Position numbers and translations under genes: made by a program
The notes under the pieces: generated by a model
Seen by the model: the letters and a program-made list of their open reading frames with translations, nothing else
The model's database searches: none
What the model was told of the DNA's origin: nothing
IMG/VR virus record: IMGVR_UViG_3300036398_000101
Coordinates: 1-23,438 of that record
Source of the DNA: a virus
Reading direction: 5' to 3' (one strand)
Length of the DNA: 23,438 nucleotides
Shown here: positions 22,600 through 23,438 of the stretch, piece after piece
How positions within the stretch are numbered: position 1 is the first letter of the stretch
Layout: every line of letters begins with the position of its first letter

Positions 22600-23400
22600 A
22601 TGACTACGTTAGTTTTAGACGCAACCACAAAATCTATCGTTGTCGCCATGTCCGGGTCGGCGACGACTACGAACCCCGACTTTACCGCTGCATGGGCTGA
22701 TGACACCGGCTCGGCGTTTACCGAGGGAGCCAGCGACGGTGCGCTAAACGGCACCAATTCGGTGACTTTGGTAGCCGCGCCAGCATCCAGCACTCGGCGC
22801 GTGATCAAATCAATCACGATTGAAAACAAAGACACGGCAGCGGTCACGATCACCGTTTCCTACAACAACAACAGCACCTTACGCACCATTGCCACGGTCA
22901 CGTTGAACGTAGGCGACACATGGACAACCACCGGCACGTTTGACACCAACGGCTCGTTTAAGCAGACCCTTGGCACGGTCAACCTTTCCTCTGGCGTTAC
23001 CGGCACGTTGCCGGTTGCTAACGGAGGTACTGGCACAACGACCGGCTCATTGGTCAACTGCACGGTTGATGGAACCAACCCGGTCGGTTACCGCAACATT
23101 CCGCAGTCAGGCTCGGCCAAAACGACGAGCTACACGCTTGCCACGGGCGATGTAGGCGAATTTATCAACGTCGGCACTGGTGGATCGGTGACGATTCCTA
23201 ACAGCACCTTTGCCGCTGGCGATGTGGTGTCAATTTTCAACGACACAAGCGGTGCCATTACGATCACTTGCACCATTACAACCGCCTATATCGCAGGCAC
23301 AGATGCGGATAAGGCTACGGTCAGCTTGGCAACGCGAGGTGTGGCGACGATACTGTTCCTCTCTGGTACGGTCTGCGTTATCAACGGCAACGTGAGTTAA
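22600..23400 (+). CDS. Fibre-associated / receptor-binding-type structural protein
   Basis: The protein has 266 residues and starts ten bases after the fibre gene. The N-terminal ~120 residues are a beta domain (RRVIKSITIENKDTAAVTIT, LNVGDTWTTTG). The phrase VTGTLPVANGGTGTTT near the middle is a well-known connector in phage tail fibre proteins. The last ~85 residues (FINVGTGGSVTIPNSTFAAG ... FLSGTVCVINGN) are a second beta domain that resembles the N-terminal domain of the protein at 9732-10559. It probably forms part of the fibre or its tip. No enzyme motif is visible. Confidence 0.78.
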   Translation: MTTLVLDATTKSIVVAMSGSATTTNPDFTAAWADDTGSAFTEGASDGALNGTNSVTLVAAPASSTRRVIKSITIENKDTAAVTITVSYNNNSTLRTIATVTLNVGDTWTTTGTFDTNGSFKQTLGTVNLSSGVTGTLPVANGGTGTTTGSLVNCTVDGTNPVGYRNIPQSGSAKTTSYTLATGDVGEFINVGTGGSVTIPNSTFAAGDVVSIFNDTSGAITITCTITTAYIAGTDADKATVSLATRGVATILFLSGTVCVINGNVS

Positions 23401-23403
23401 GCC

Positions 23404-23438
23404 ATGAGCGGCATTATGAGTTTGCTGCTCGCCGCCAA
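23404..23438 (+). CDS. Start of a further gene, cut by the window end
   Basis: An ATG at 23404, four bases after the preceding stop, opens a frame that continues to the window end (11 complete codons, MSGIMSLLLAA). A second in-frame ATG is at 23416. There is no strong ribosome binding site. Too little is present to name it; the Leu/Ala-rich start could be part of a membrane segment or an ordinary helix. Confidence 0.4.
   Translation, partial: MSGIMSLLLAA

Overview
The window is a single late (structural and packaging) gene block of a tailed double-stranded DNA bacteriophage (Caudoviricetes). Every supported gene lies on the + strand. Neighbouring genes mostly overlap by 1-4 bases (ATGA, TGATG, TAATG or GTGA junctions) or are a few bases apart, so the block looks like one translationally coupled transcript. 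A P22-like or T7-like podovirus is the best guess. There is a ~670-residue portal, a gp4-like adaptor and a nozzle-like protein, followed by several Gln/Ala-rich internal virion candidates. No tape measure, tail sheath or tail tube gene is visible. The host cannot be told from the sequence. The DNA is moderately GC-rich, and such gene sets are common in environmental phages.

Layout: end of an unknown gene (1-238); ParB-like/DNA methyltransferase fusion (238-1377); small and large terminase (1374-3085); three small proteins (3082-3823); portal (3823-5844); small protein (5841-6188); scaffold-like protein (6188-7177); major capsid protein in two exons (7201-8151 and 8395-8469); decoration-like protein (8483-8959); DUF115/MptE-like enzyme (8959-9732); beta-rich virion protein (9732-10559); AT-hook-tailed protein (10580-11137); adaptor (11139-12047); nozzle-like protein (12050-13624); GNAT-like protein (13609-14052); Gln-rich protein with an S74 chaperone end (14015-16591); two small proteins (16591-17261); two internal virion or ejection candidates (17248-18507, 18519-20621); repeat-built tail fibre (20632-22590); fibre-associated protein (22600-23400); start of a further gene (23404 onward).

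The most striking feature is a compact 243-nt group I intron (8152-8394) inside the major capsid gene. The capsid frame hits a stop six codons after the 5' splice site. A typical capsid C-terminus reappears at 8395. The intervening RNA can be drawn with P1 ending in the expected U-G pair, P3, P4-P6, P7, P8, several P9 hairpins and a short P10. It has no homing endonuclease gene. The second notable feature is the tail fibre, whose central 385 residues are 77 consecutive pentads in unbroken register, suggesting a five-residue-period beta-solenoid.

Working together: the terminase pair packages DNA through the portal into a shell of capsid and decoration proteins assembled on the scaffold. The adaptor and nozzle proteins close the neck and tail. 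The Gln/Ala-rich and Gly-rich proteins probably travel in the virion for DNA ejection. The fibre genes provide host recognition. The methyltransferase and DUF115-like proteins are accessory enzymes.
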